Source: Ptiloglossa arizonensis (taxonomy: Eukaryota; Arthropoda; Insecta; Hymenoptera; Colletidae). From it: a stretch of DNA of 64,000 bases. The position numbers and the translations under genes were made by a program. Positions 1-11,900 of the stretch are shown one piece after another; the first letter of the stretch is position 1; each line of letters opens with the position of its first letter. The notes under the pieces were generated by a model, which ran no database searches, was not told where the DNA came from, and saw only the letters and a list, made by a program, of their open reading frames with translations. The stretch spans positions 744,001-808,000 of the forward strand of contig NW_027478401.1 of the NCBI RefSeq assembly GCF_051014685.1. The letters are read 5' to 3'.

Positions 1-40
1 AAATGACAATTTAATGTTATAGATTTAACTAATTTTTATT
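1..40 (-). tRNA. trnD: tRNA-Asp (GTC), partial, NUMT copy
   Basis: The window edge cuts this mitochondrial-type tRNA. On the minus strand a D-stem GTTA/TAAC (positions 29-26 and 19-16) is followed by the 5' half of an anticodon stem and a seven-base loop TTGTCAT with anticodon GTC at 7-5. The 3' half lies outside the window. It directly follows tRNA-Lys, which is the ancestral insect order downstream of COX2. It belongs to the nuclear mitochondrial insertion and is not expected to be expressed. Confidence 0.6.
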
Positions 41-52
41 AGGTTTATTTAA

Positions 53-118
53 TCATTAGAAGTAATTTATTACTATAATTTGATTTAAAATATCAATTCT
101 TTTGTCAGACATCTAATG
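53..118 (-). tRNA. trnK: tRNA-Lys (TTT), NUMT copy
   Basis: Read on the minus strand, this folds as a mitochondrial tRNA. The acceptor strands CATTAGA (118-112) and TCTAATG (60-54) pair perfectly, followed by discriminator A at 53. The anticodon stem TTGAT/ATCAA encloses the loop ATTTTAA with anticodon TTT. It lies 38 bases downstream of the COX2 stop, as in the ancestral insect mitochondrial genome (COX2-K-D-ATP8). The fold is intact, but the neighbouring COX1 and ND2 copies are broken, so it is part of a NUMT. Confidence 0.8.
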
Positions 119-156
119 ATTTGATTTAATTAAATATTATATGAGTAGGTTAAAAT

Positions 157-840
157 TTAATTTTGGTTGTTAATTCAATTAATAAAGTTTGAATAATTAG
201 TTCTTTCCACAACAATTGGCATAAATCTGTGATTAGCTCCGCAGATTTCAGAACATTGTCCGAAAAATACTCCAGGTCGATTAGTAATTAAATTTATTTG
301 GTTAATTCGCCCTGGTACTGAGTCTATTTTTAAGCCTAAAGACGGAACAGTTCAAGAGTGAATTACGTCGTTTGATGTTGTTAATATTCGAATTAGTGTA
401 TTAGATGGAATAATTATTCGATTATCTACGTCTAGGAGACGAAAAATGTAAATATTATTTAAATCTTTATCTATATAGGAGTCAAAATTTAAATTATTAA
501 ATTCTGGGTATTCATAGGATCAATATTTTTGGTGCCCAATTGATTTGATTGTTAAGTATACGGGTATTCATAGTTCATCAATAAAATATAGGGTTTTTAA
601 AGAAGGAAGTGCAATTACTCCTAAAATTATTATTGGGAGTAAAGTTCATACAATTTCAATATGATGATTTTTAAGTAAAAATCGATTGATAAATTTATTA
701 GTAAAAATATCTAATATAATTATTAGAGTTAATGAAGAGATTATAATTATTATAATTATTGTGAAGTTGTGAAAAAGATTTAAATTATCGGCATATGGCG
801 AATTGGGGTCTTGGAAATTAATTATTTTTCAATGGGACAT
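157..840 (-). pseudogene. COX2: cytochrome c oxidase subunit 2, nuclear mitochondrial copy, frame open
   Basis: Translated with the invertebrate mitochondrial code (TGA = Trp, ATA = Met), this gives 227 residues from ATG at 840 to TAA at 157-159, the usual insect length. The two N-terminal membrane helices and the CuA centre are recognisable, including HSWTVPS and [11 protein letters not shown] with both cysteines, the glutamate and the histidine ligands. COX2 normally passes electrons from cytochrome c through CuA to subunit 1 in the inner mitochondrial membrane. One fault is telling: in the invariant GHQWYWSYEY motif the first Trp is Lys (codon AAA at 526-528). That Trp is the electron-entry residue in this family. 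Together with the stops in adjacent COX1, this marks a non-functional nuclear copy. With the nuclear code the TGA codons would also end translation. Confidence 0.9.
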
Positions 841-900
841 TTTCAATAAAAATATTAAATTTTATAAATGAATCTTAAATTCATGCACTAATCTGCCATA

Positions 901-905
<5 letters not shown>
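841..905 (-). tRNA. trnL2: tRNA-Leu (TAA, UUR type), NUMT copy
   Basis: It sits between COX1 and COX2 as in the ancestral insect gene order and abuts the COX2 ATG at 840. On the minus strand it has the conserved TGGCAGATTAGTGCA D-arm region, an anticodon stem ATGAA/TTCAT and a loop TTTAAGA with anticodon TAA. The acceptor strands CTTAATA and TATTGAA pair with one mismatch (C/A) and one wobble pair, slightly worse than usual and consistent with decay. The 5' end overlaps the last five bases of the COX1 frame. Confidence 0.8.
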
Positions 906-2427
<1,522 letters not shown>

Positions 2428-2545
2428 ATATTAATTATGCTAAAAATTAATATAACCAGTAGATCATAAATATAAATATAAATATTAAAAAAGTTATAAA
2501 TAGATAATAGTTTAGAAAATTAAGGTTAATTTAGTTATATATTTT
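2428..2545. other. spacer between ND2 and COX1 copies, tRNA cluster lost or degenerate
   Basis: In the ancestral insect order this position holds tRNA-Trp, tRNA-Cys and tRNA-Tyr, about 200 bases. Only 118 very AT-rich bases are present. On the minus strand a stretch near 2500 (AAACTATTATCT) resembles the D/anticodon region of mitochondrial tRNA-Trp, but I could not pair a full cloverleaf. No Cys or Tyr tRNA is visible on either strand. It is either a rearranged source mitochondrial genome or loss in the nucleus. Confidence 0.45.
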
Positions 2546-3372
2546 TTATTTAATTGAAGGGAAAAAATATAAGAAGGATATATTTAAATAATTTCATGAT
2601 GTAATTAATCTTATAAAAAGATATACAATTATTAAAAGTATAAATTTTATTCTTGAATTTATTAGTGTTTCTAGGACGATTCATTTCAGTATAAAGAGTA
2701 CTATAGTTGGGAAATTTGTGTACATAATAATTATTGAGTATAAAATAATTTTTGTTTTATTAGAGGTTAATATATTAAATAAGGAAGAAGAATTAATCTT
2801 TATTATTTTAAATATAAAAATTAAAATTGAAGAAATTATTGAATATAAAATGAAATATGTTAAAAATGTATAATATTTTTGTTAATTATTAATAAAATAG
2901 CTATAATAGATGTTTGTATAACAGATGAATATCCTATACTCATTTTGATTGATTTTTTATTTAAGCAAATGATAGGGGCAATAATTACATTAATTAGGCA
3001 AATGAAATAAATTTCATTATTAAATTTTAATACGAGTTCTATAATAATTATAGGGATTAATTTTATTAAAGTTATTATAAAGAATAGATTAATTCAATTT
3101 AATGAATAAATTAAAGAAATGAATCGACCATTTAAAGAGTATATCCCAATTTTTAAAATAAATGATTAAAAAATAATTATTATAAATAAATAATTAGATT
3201 TATTTCCGATTCTGTGTGAATTATTATATACAGTAAATATGATAACGAAAATTCTTCAGGAGGCTAAAGAGATTAAAAAATACATTAAATATGTATTTAG
3301 AGTATTAGTGTATAATTTAACTATAGCTCAAATGATTTATAATAGAAATTATAACTATTACAATCATTTAAT
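2546..3372 (-). pseudogene. ND2: NADH dehydrogenase subunit 2, NUMT pseudogene, copy 1 (5' truncated by satellite)
   Basis: On the minus strand with the mitochondrial code this reads as the ND2 core and C-terminus: KIGIYSLNGRFISLIYSLNW (3150-3091), then QTSIMAILLMINKN, and after a frame change YTNFP and MLKWIV, the usual ND2 (L/F)PP...KW region, ending at TAA 2546-2548. ND2 is a proton-pumping membrane subunit of complex I. The copy is broken. A TAA lies at 3166-3168, and a five-base insertion near 2870-2875, absent from the second copy at 5068-5795, shifts the frame. The N-terminal part is missing because the 20-bp satellite begins at 3373. It is collinear with COX1 and COX2, so 1-3372 came from one mitochondrial fragment. 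Confidence 0.85.
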
Positions 3373-4241
3373 CGAAACGGAGAAACGGAGAAACGGAGAA
3401 ACGAAGGAACGAAGGAAGAAACGGAGAAACGAAGAGAGAAACGGAGAAACGAAGAAAGAAACGGAGAAACGAAGAAAGAAACAGAGAAAAGAAGAAAGAA
3501 ACGGAGAAACGAACAAAGAAACGGAGAAACGATGAAAGAAACGGAGAAACGAACAAAGAAACAAAGAAACGGAGAAACGAACAAAGAAACAAAGAAACGG
3601 AGAAACGAACAAAGAATCGGAGAAACGAACAACGAAACGGAGAAACGAAGAAACAAACAGCGAAACGGAGAAATAAATGGGGACACGAACAAAGAAATGG
3701 AGAAACGAACAAAGAAACGGAGAAACGAAGAAAGAAACGGAGAAACGGAGAAATAAATGGAGAAACGATGAATGAAACGGAGAATCGGAGAAATAAATGG
3801 AGAAACGAACAGAAAACGGTGAAACGGAGAAACGGAGAAATGGAAAAACCGAGAAACGGAGAAACGGAGAAACCGAGAAACGGAGAAACCGAGAGACGGA
3901 GAAACGGAGAAACCGAGAAACGGAGAAACGGAGATACGAAGAAACGGAGAAACGGAGAAACGGAGAAACGGAGAAACAGAGAAACCGAGAAACGGAGGAA
4001 CCGAGAAACGGAGAAACGGAGAAACGGAGAAACGCAGAAACCGAGAATCGGAGAAACCAAGAAACGGAGAAACCGAGAAAAGGAGAAACCAAGAAACGGA
4101 GAAACCGAGAAACGGAGAAACGGAGAAACCGAGAAACGGAGAAACGGGGAAACCGAGAAACAGAGAAACGGAGAAACCGAGAAACGGTGAAACGGAGAAA
4201 CGGAGAAACGGAGAAACCGAGAAACGGAGAAACGGAGAAAC
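3373..4241 (-). repeat. 20-bp satellite, block A, left arm (purine strand on top)
   Basis: This arm consists of tandem GAAACGGAGAAACGAAGAAA-type units, the reverse complement of the monomer CGTTTCTCCGTTTCTTTCTT. Near the centre (about 3840-4240) units shorten to GAAACGGA and GAAACCGA, so the 20-bp period breaks into roughly 8-bp steps. It starts exactly where the ND2 fragment stops and ends at the AAACGTTT junction (4238-4245), where the strand flips. Long open frames here are a by-product of a repeat nearly free of stop triplets. There is no gene. Confidence 0.95.
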
Positions 4242-5067
4242 GTTTCTTTGTTCATTTCTTCGTTTCTTTCTTCGTTTCACCGTTTCTCCGTTTCTCCGTT
4301 TCTTTCTCCGTTTCTCGGTTTATTTCTTCGTTGCTCCATTTATTTCTCCGATTCTCCGTTTCTTTCTTCGTTTCTCAGTTTCTTTCTTCGTTTCTCCGTT
4401 TATTTCTTCGTTTCTCCATTTATTTCTCCGATTCTCCGTTTCTTTCTTCGTTCCTCCGTTTCTTTGTTCGTTTCTCCGTTTCTTTGTTCATTTCTCCGTT
4501 TCTTTGTTCGTTTCTCTGTTTCTTTCTTCGTTTCTCCGTTTCTTTCTCCGTTTCTCGGTTTATTTATTCGTTTCTCCGTTTCTTTCTTCGTTTCTCTGTT
4601 TCTTTCTTCGTTTCTCCGTTACTTTCTTCGTTTCTCCGTTTCTTTCTTCGTTTCTCCGTTTATATCTCCGTTTCTCCATTTATTTCTCCGTTTCTTTCTT
4701 CGTTTCTCCGTTTACATCTCCGTTTCTCCATTTATTTCCCCGTTTCTTTCTTCGTTTCTCCGTTTCATTTTTCGTTTCTCCATTTCTTTCTTCGTTTCTC
4801 CGTTTCTTTGTTCGTTTCTCCGTTTCTTTCTTTGTTTCTCCGTTTCCTTTTTCATTTCTCCGTTTATTTCTTCGTTTCTCCGTTTCATTCTTCGTTTCTA
4901 CGCTTCGTTGTTCGTTTCTCTGTTTCTCCGTTTCTCGGTTTATTTCTTCGTTTCTCGGTTTCTTCCTTCATTTCTTCGTTTCTTTCTTCATTTCTCCGTT
5001 TCTTTCTTCGTTTCTCCGTTTCTTCCTTCATTTCATCGTTTCTCCGTTTCTCCGTTTCTCCGTTTCG
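4242..5067 (+). repeat. 20-bp satellite, block A, right arm (pyrimidine strand on top)
   Basis: The same satellite is here inverted relative to the left arm, reading CGTTTCTCCGTTTCTTTCTT with variants TTTGTT, TTTATTTCTT and TTTCATTCTT. Together the arms make an imperfect 1.7-kb palindrome centred on 4241/4242. It ends at 5067 against the second ND2 fragment, at the same ND2 base as the junctions at 3373 and 7332. No gene is present. Confidence 0.95.
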
Positions 5068-5795
5068 ATTAAATGATTATAATATTTATAATTTCTATTA
5101 TAACTCATTTGATCTATAGTTAAATTATACACTATTACTCTAAATACATATTTAATATATTTTTTAATCTCTTTAGCCTCCAGAAGAATTTTATTTGTAC
5201 TATTTACTATATATAATAATTTACACAGAATCGGAAATAAATCTAATTATTTATTTATAATAATTATCTTTTTTTCACTTATCTTAAAAATTGGGATGTA
5301 CTCTTTAAATGTTCGATTCATTTCTCTAATTTATTCATTAAATTGAATTAATCTATTCTTTATGATAACTTTAGTAAAATTAATCCCTATAATTATTATA
5401 GAACTCATATTAAAATTTAATAATGAAATTTATTTTATTTGCCTAATTAATGAAATTATTGCCCCTATCATTTGCTTAATCAAAAAAATAAATCATAATA
5501 ATTATAGGATATTCATCTGTTATGCAAACATCTTTTATAGTTATTTTATTAATAATTAACAAAAATACATTTTTAACATATTTCATTTTATATTCAATAA
5601 TTTATTTAATTTTAATTTTTATGTTTAAAGTAATAAAGATTAACTCTTCTTCCTTATTTAATATATTAACGTCTAATAGAAGAAAAATTATTTTATACTC
5701 AATAATTATTATGTACACAAATTTCCCACCTATAGCACTCTTTATACTGAAGTAAATCGTCCTGGAAGCATTAATAAATTCAAGAATAAAATTTA
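5068..5795 (+). pseudogene. ND2: NADH dehydrogenase subunit 2, NUMT fragment, copy 2 (inverted)
   Basis: This is the same ND2 stretch as 2546-3372, on the opposite strand and well over 90% identical by eye. It keeps the KIGMYSLN, NWINLFF and YTNFPP blocks. It carries its own damage: a one-base shift around 5477-5510, and a stop (TAA at 5753-5755) where copy 1 has TGA (Trp) in the LKW motif. It lacks the five-base insertion of copy 1. Homology ends about 5795, before the ND2 C-terminus, where unrelated nuclear sequence starts. Because the damage differs, the two copies have diverged since the duplication. Confidence 0.85.
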
Positions 5796-6230
5796 CCGTA
5801 GAAGGTTTAATTTTACATTTATTCGAAAGATGAAACATACAAAAGTTTGTACAAAAGTATTTATTTATTTTATCGCACGGTAGGGAATATCATACAAATG
5901 GAAATACTTATCTCTAATGTCGGTAAATTGTACTTGTCGCGCCATCTATATGTGGAAATTAGAACAACTCCTCGACAAACTTGAGCGTTTCTCCGCCAGG
6001 TGTTTTCACCCCTTAAGTGTAGTTTAACCCTTTCTCCAATAGATGGCAACCCATGTAAATACCACGTTACAGGGATTTGTAATTGCGGGTTCAGAATATA
6101 TTTGCATATATACAAACTATAATTCCGATATGTAGAGAAATATTCATTTATTTTATCCCACGGCTTCTTCGATCGTATTTGTTCGATCTAACCAAATATT
6201 TCAAGAAATTGATAGCTTTTTATACCGAAA
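5796..6230. other. unique nuclear-type DNA with short direct and inverted repeats, no gene seen
   Basis: Base composition is more balanced than in the mitochondrial parts. A 23-base near-identical direct repeat (TATTTATTTATTTTATCGCA, then CGG) lies at 5858-5880 and 6141-6163. It brackets about 260 bases, possibly a small insertion with a long target duplication or a local duplication. Within that interval GCCATCTAT (5941-5949) and its inverse ATAGATGGC (6039-6047) form an inverted pair 89 bases apart. The only minus-strand frame (81 codons) has no recognisable domain. I see no coding gene. Confidence 0.4.
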
Positions 6231-6545
6231 CATTGTCAAAAATTGTTTAATCTACGGTCAAACGACGGTTGTTAATAATTATGATAAATAAATGTCAAGA
6301 TATTGCGAAGTCTGCGAAGGCGAACGGTTTCAGTGAATGTTTGTTCATTTCAGCGCTTGTTATTAAAATTTACGCATGTGCCCTATATTGATCGAACAAT
6401 GTGCATCTTATTTATGTATTGCAATTAATTATGAAACTTATCGAAATTGATTTTGATCCAGACTCCACGTTAAAACCTGTTTCGTAAAGTTTTAAAGCAC
6501 GGAAAGTAACAATTGTTCATTAGATACATTAATTTAACATTTGTT
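6231..6545 (+). repeat. direct repeat, copy 1 (540-bp offset)
   Basis: This segment, containing the blocks ACGACGGTTGTTAATAATTA and GCATGTGCCCTATATTGATC, recurs with numerous substitutions 540 bases downstream. Homology runs from about 6231 to 6545. No coding frame survives in both copies, so this looks like duplicated non-coding or old repeat DNA. The copies are clearly older than the satellite duplications. Confidence 0.75.
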
Positions 6546-6770
6546 TTATTCTTATAATTTACACAATACGCGTAGAAGTGGTATTTTTTACACAAAAGTG
6601 CCAAAATTCAATTAATCGCTTTTTTAGATAGAAAAATCACCGCGATACTTGTGAATCGATAATCGATACGTGCAGCCTTGAGAATGTCAGTTGGATCGCA
6701 AGGAAGAATTTCTTCGCGAACAAGGAATATTTCAACGAAATGATATTTTAAGTCATTATGTATAATACGA
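6546..6770. other. spacer between direct repeats, no gene seen
   Basis: This is non-repetitive AT-rich sequence with no supported frame. A closely spaced ATCGAT pair (about 6655-6667) is the only notable word. I see nothing else in it. Confidence 0.4.
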
Positions 6771-7085
6771 CATTGTTAATAATTGTCTAATGTATGATTC
6801 TACGACGGTTGTTAATAATTATGATAAACAAACATCAAGATATTGCGAAATCTTCGAGGGCGAATGGTATCGGTGAATGTTTGTTCATTTCAGCGATTGT
6901 TATTAACATTTACGCATGTGCCCTATATTGATCGAACAGTGTGCATCTTATTTATCCATTAAAAATTATTGATTCGCCTCTAGCAATTGATTTTGATCAA
7001 ACTTCAAAGTAAAGAGATGTTTCTTAAAGTTTTAAAACATAGAAAGTAATAATTGTCTATGAGATATATCAATTTAACATTTGAT
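6771..7085 (+). repeat. direct repeat, copy 2 (540-bp offset)
   Basis: This is the second copy of the 6231-6545 sequence, with the ACGACGGTTG block at 6801 against 6261. Similarity fades after about 7085, shortly before the third ND2 fragment. It is non-coding as far as can be seen. Confidence 0.75.
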
Positions 7086-7113
7086 TAATACATGAAGAAT
7101 CGAAATTTTTGGT

Positions 7114-7331
7114 AAAATAGGTGAATAAAAAATAATTATTGTCAATAAATAATTAGATTTATTTTCGATTCTGTGTAAATTATTATATACAGTAAATAGT
7201 ATAAATAATATTCTTCTGGAGCCAAAAGAGATTAAAATATATATTAAATATGTATTTAGAGTATTAGTGTATAATTAAATTATAGATCAAATGATTTATA
7301 ATAGAAATTATAACTATTATAATCATTTAAT
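7114..7331 (-). pseudogene. ND2: NADH dehydrogenase subunit 2, NUMT fragment, copy 3 (short)
   Basis: These 218 bases are homologous to 3155-3372 of copy 1, in the same orientation, covering the N-terminal part of ND2. Homology fades near 7114. The satellite again starts at the ATTTAATCGAAACGG junction (7328 on), the same ND2 breakpoint as at 3373 and 5067. It is a remnant of the duplicated ND2/satellite junction. Confidence 0.8.
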
Positions 7332-8939
7332 CGAAACGGAGAAACCGAGAAAACGGAGAAACGGAGAAACGAAGAAAGAAACGGAGAAACGAAGAAGGGA
7401 ACGGAGAAACAAAGAAAGAAATAAAAATGAAAAACGAAGAAATAAACGGAGAAACGAAGAAAGGAGCGGAGAAACGAACAAAGAAATAGAGAAACGAACA
7501 AAGAAACGGAGAAAGAAACGGAGAAACGAAGAAAGAAACGGAGAATCGGAGAAATAAATGGAGAAACGAAGAAATAAACCGAGAAACGGAGAAAGAAACG
7601 GAGAAACGAAGATAGAAACGAAGAAACGGAGAAATACATGGACAAACGAAGAAGGAAACGGAGAAACGAAGAAAGAAACGGAGAAACCAAGAAAGAAACG
7701 GAGAAACGAAGAAAGAGACGGAGAAACGAAGAAAGAAACGGAGAAACGGAGAAATAAATGGAATAAACGAAGAAATAAACGGAGAAACGAAGAAAGGAGC
7801 GGAGAAACGAACAAAGAAATAGAGAAACGAACAAAGAAACGGAGAAAGAAACGGAGAAACGAAGAAAGAAACGGAGAAACGAAGAAAGAAACGGCGAATC
7901 GGAGAAATAAATGGAGAAACGAAGAAATAAACCGTGAAACCGAGAAAGAAACGGAGAAACGGAGAAACGAACAAAGAAACGGAGAAACGAACAAAGAAAC
8001 GGAGAAACGAACAAAGAAACGGAGAAACGAACAAAGAGACGGAGAAACGAAGAAATAAATGGAGAAACGAAGAAATAAACGGAGAAACGAAGAAAGAAAC
8101 GGAGAAACGAAGAAATAAATGGAGAAACGAAGAACTAAACGGCGAAACGGAGAAATGAATGGGGAAACGAACAAAGAAATGGAGAAACGAACAAACAAAC
8201 GGAGAAACGAACAAAGAAACGGAGAAACGAACAAAGAAACGGAGAAACGGACAACGAAACGGAGAAACGAAGAAATAAATGGAGAAACGAAGATATACAC
8301 GGAGAAACGAAGAAAGAAACGGAGAAACGAAGAAAGAAACGGATAAACGAAGAAAGAAACGGATAAACGAAGAAAGAAACGGAGAAATGAAGAAAGAAAC
8401 GGAGAAACGAACAAAGAAACGGAGAAACGAACAAAGAAACGGAGATACGAACAAAGAAACGGAGAAACGAACAAAGAAACGGAGAAACGAACAAAGAAAC
8501 GGAGAAACGAACAAAGAAACGGTGAAACGAACAAAGAAACGGAGAAACGAACAAAGAAACGGGGAAACGAACAAAGAAAGGAAGACACGGAGAAATAAAT
8601 GGAGAAACGAACGAAGAAACGGAGAAACGAACAAAGATACGGAGAAACGAAGATATACACGGAGAAACGAAAAAAGAAACGGAGAAACGAAGAATGAAAC
8701 GGAGAATCGGAGAAATAAATGGAGGAACGAACAAAAAACGGTGAAACGGAGAAACGGAGAAATGGAAAAACCGAGAAACAGAGAAACCGAGAAACGGAGA
8801 AACCGAGATACGGAGAAACGGAGAAACCGAGATACGGAGAAACGGAGAAACCGAGAAACGGAGAAACGGAGATACGGAGAAACGGAGAAACGGAGAAACG
8901 GAAAAACGGAGAAACCGAGAAACGGAGAAACGGAGAAAC
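7332..8939 (-). repeat. 20-bp satellite, block B, left arm (purine strand on top)
   Basis: These are tandem GAAACGGAGAAACGAAGAAA-type units, with GAACAAAGAAAC units common at 7960-8570. The last 250 bases (8691-8939) match the end of the block A left arm (3769-4241) unit for unit, including a distinctive GAGAAATGGAAAAACCGAG word. So this arm is an extended version of block A. It stops at AAACGTTT (8936-8943), where the repeat inverts. Confidence 0.95.
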
Positions 8940-11900
8940 GTTTCTTTGTTCGTTTCTCCGTTTGTTGTTCGTTTCTCCGTTTCTTTGTTCGTACCTCCGT
9001 TTCTTTGTTCGTTTCTCCGTTTCTTTGTTCGTTTCTCCGTTTCTTTCATCGTTTCTCCGTTTCTTTCTTTGTTTCTCCGTTTCTTTCTTCGTTTCTCCGT
9101 TTCTTTCTTTGTTTCTCCGTTTATTTCTTCGTTTCTCCATTTATTTCGCTGTTTCTCCGTTTCTTTCTTCGTTTCTCCGTTTCATTGTTCGTTTCTCCGT
9201 TTCATTGATCGTTTCTCCGTTTCTTTCCCCGTTTCTCGGTTTATTTCTTCGTTTCTCCATTTATTTCTCCGATTCTCCGTTTCTTTCTCCGATTCTCCGT
9301 TTCTTTCTTTGTTTCTTCGTTTCTTCTTTCGTTACTCCGTTTCTTCTTTCGTTACTCCGTTTCTTCCCTCGTTTCTCCGTTTCTTTCTTCGTTTCTCCGC
9401 TTCTTTCTTCGTTTCTCCGTTTCATTTATCGTTTGTTTGTTCGTTTCTCCGTTTCTCGGATTATTTCTTCGTTTCTCCATTTATTTCTCCGATTCTCCGT
9501 TTCTTTCTTCATTTCTTCATTTCTTCCTTCGTTACTCCGTTTCTTCCTTCGCTTCTCCGTTTCTCTCTTCGTTTCTCCGTTTCTTTCTCCGTTTCTCCGT
9601 TTCCTTTTTCGTTTCTCCGTTTCTTTGTTCGTTTCTCCGTTTCATTGATCGTTTCTCCGTTTCTTTCTCCGTTTCTCGGTTTATTTCTTCGTATCTCCAT
9701 TTTTTTCTCCGATTCTCCGTTTCTTTCTTCGTTTCTTCGTTTCTTTCTTCGTTACTCCCATTCTTCCTTCGTTTCACCGTTTCTTTCTTTGTTTCTCCGT
9801 TTCTTTCTTCGTTTCTCCGTTTATTTCTTCGTTTCTCCATTTATTTCTCCGTTTCTCCTGTTCTTTCTTCGTTTCTCCGTTTCTTTGTTCGTTTCTCCGT
9901 TTCAATGATCGTTTCTCCGTTTCTTTCCCCGTTTCTCGGTTTATTTCTTCGTTTCTCCATTTATTTCTCCGATTCTCCGTTTCTTTCTCCGATTCTCCGT
10001 TTCTTTCTCCGTTTCTCGGTTTATTTTTTCGTTTCTCCATTTATTTCTCCGATTCTCCGTTTCTTTCTTCGTTTCTTCGTTTCTTCCTTCGTTACTCCGT
10101 TTCTTCCTTTGTTTCTCCGTTTCTCTCTTTGTTTCTCCGTTTCTTTCTTCGTTTCTCCGTTTATTTCTTCGTTTCTCCATTTATTTCTCCGTTTCTTTGT
10201 TCGTTTCTCCGTTTCTTTGTTCGTTTCTCCGTTTCATTGATCGTTTCTCCGTTTCTTTCCCCGTTTCTCGGTTTATTTCTTCGTTTCTCCATTCTTTTCT
10301 CCGATTCTCCGTTTCTTTCTTCGTTTCTTTCTTCGTTACTCCGTTTCTTCCTTCGTTTCTCCGTTTCTCTCTTCGTTTCTCCGTTTCTTTGTTCGTTTCT
10401 CCGTTTCATTGATCGTTTCTCCGTTTCTCGGTTTATATCTTCGTGTCTCCATTTACTTCTTCGTTTCTCCGTTTGTTTCTCCGTTTCTTTGTTCGTTTCT
10501 CCGTTTCTCGGATTATTTCTTCGTTTCTCCATTTATTTCTCCGATTCTCCGTTTCTTTCTTCGTTTCTTCGTTTCATTCTTCGTTACTCCGTTTCTTCCT
10601 TCGTTTCTTCGTTTCTCTCTTTGTTTCTCCGTTTCTTTCTTCGTTTCTCCGTTTATATCTTTGTTTCTCCATTTATTTCTCCGTTTCTCCGTTTCTTTCT
10701 TCGTTTCTCCGTTTCTATGTTCGTTTCTCCGTTTCATTGATCGTTTCTCCGTTTCTCGGTTTATTTCTTCCTGTCTCCATTTGTTTCTCCGATTCTCCGT
10801 TTCTTTCTTCGTTTCTTCGTTTCTTTCTTCGTTACTCCGTTTCTTCCTTCGCTTCTCCGTTTCTTTGTTCGTTTCTCCGTTTCATTGATCGTTTCTCCGT
10901 TTCTTTCTCCGTTTCTCGGTTTATTTCTTCGTTTCTCCATTTGTTTCTCCGATTCTCCGTTTCTTTCTTCGTTTCTTCGTTTCTTTCTTCGTTACTCCGT
11001 TTCTTCCTTCGCTTCTCCGTTTCTTTGTTCGTTTCTCCGTTTCATTGATCGTTTCTCCGTTTCTTTCTCCGTTTCTCGGTTTATTTCTTCGTATCTCCAT
11101 TTGTTTCTCCGATTCTCCGTTTCTTTCTTCGTTTCTTTCTTCGTTACTCCCATTCTTCCTTCGTTTCACCGTTTCTCTCTTTGTTTCTCCGTTTCTTTCT
11201 TCGTTTCTCCGTTTATTTCTTCGTTTCTCCATTTATTTCTCCGTTTCTCCGGTTCTTTCTTCGTTTCTCCGTTTCTTTGTTCGTTTCTCCGTTTCAATGA
11301 TCGTTTCTCCGTTTCTTTCCCCGTTTCTCGGTTTATTTCTTCGTTTCTCCATTTATTTCTCCGATTCTCCGTTTCTTTCTCCGATTCTCCGTTTCTTTCT
11401 CCGTTTCTCGGTTTATTTTTTCGTTTCTCCATTCATTTCTCCGATACTCCGTTTCTTTCTTCGTTTCTTCGTTTCTTCCTTCGTTACTCCGTTTCTTCCT
11501 TTGTTTCTCCGTTTCTCTCTTTGTTTCTCCGTTTCTTTCTTCGTTTCTCCGTTTATTTCTTCGTTTCTCCATTTATTTCTCCGTTTCTCCGTTTCTTTGT
11601 TCGTTTCTCCGTTTCTTTGACCGTTTCTCCGTTTCATTGATCGTTTCTCCGTTTCTTTCCCCTTTTCTCGGTTTATTTCTTCGTTTCTCCATTCATTTCT
11701 CCGATTCTCCGTTTCTTTCTTCGTTTCTTTCTTCGTTACTCCGTTACTTCCTTCGTTTCTCCGTTTCTCTCTTCGTTTCTCCGTTTCTTTGTTCGTTTCT
11801 CCGTTTCATTGATCGTTTCTCCGTTTCTCGGTTTATATCTTCGTGTCTCCATTTGTTTCTCCGTTTCTCCGTTTCTTTCTTCGTTTCTTCGTTTCTTTCT

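Noticed and set aside
3373..5067. CRISPR-like regular array
   Set aside because: Units are contiguous 20-bp tandem repeats with no unique spacers, in a eukaryotic context.
5870..6115. An 81-codon minus-strand frame in the unique region
   Set aside because: No recognisable domain or gene context, and it spans the bracketed 260-bp interval. The length is compatible with chance.
7291..9208. Lys/Glu/Arg/Asn-rich frames in the purine arms (KRRNEERNGETKKETE type), resembling charged repeat proteins
   Set aside because: These are the complementary reading of the same satellite, appear on whichever strand carries the purines, and have no upstream gene structure.
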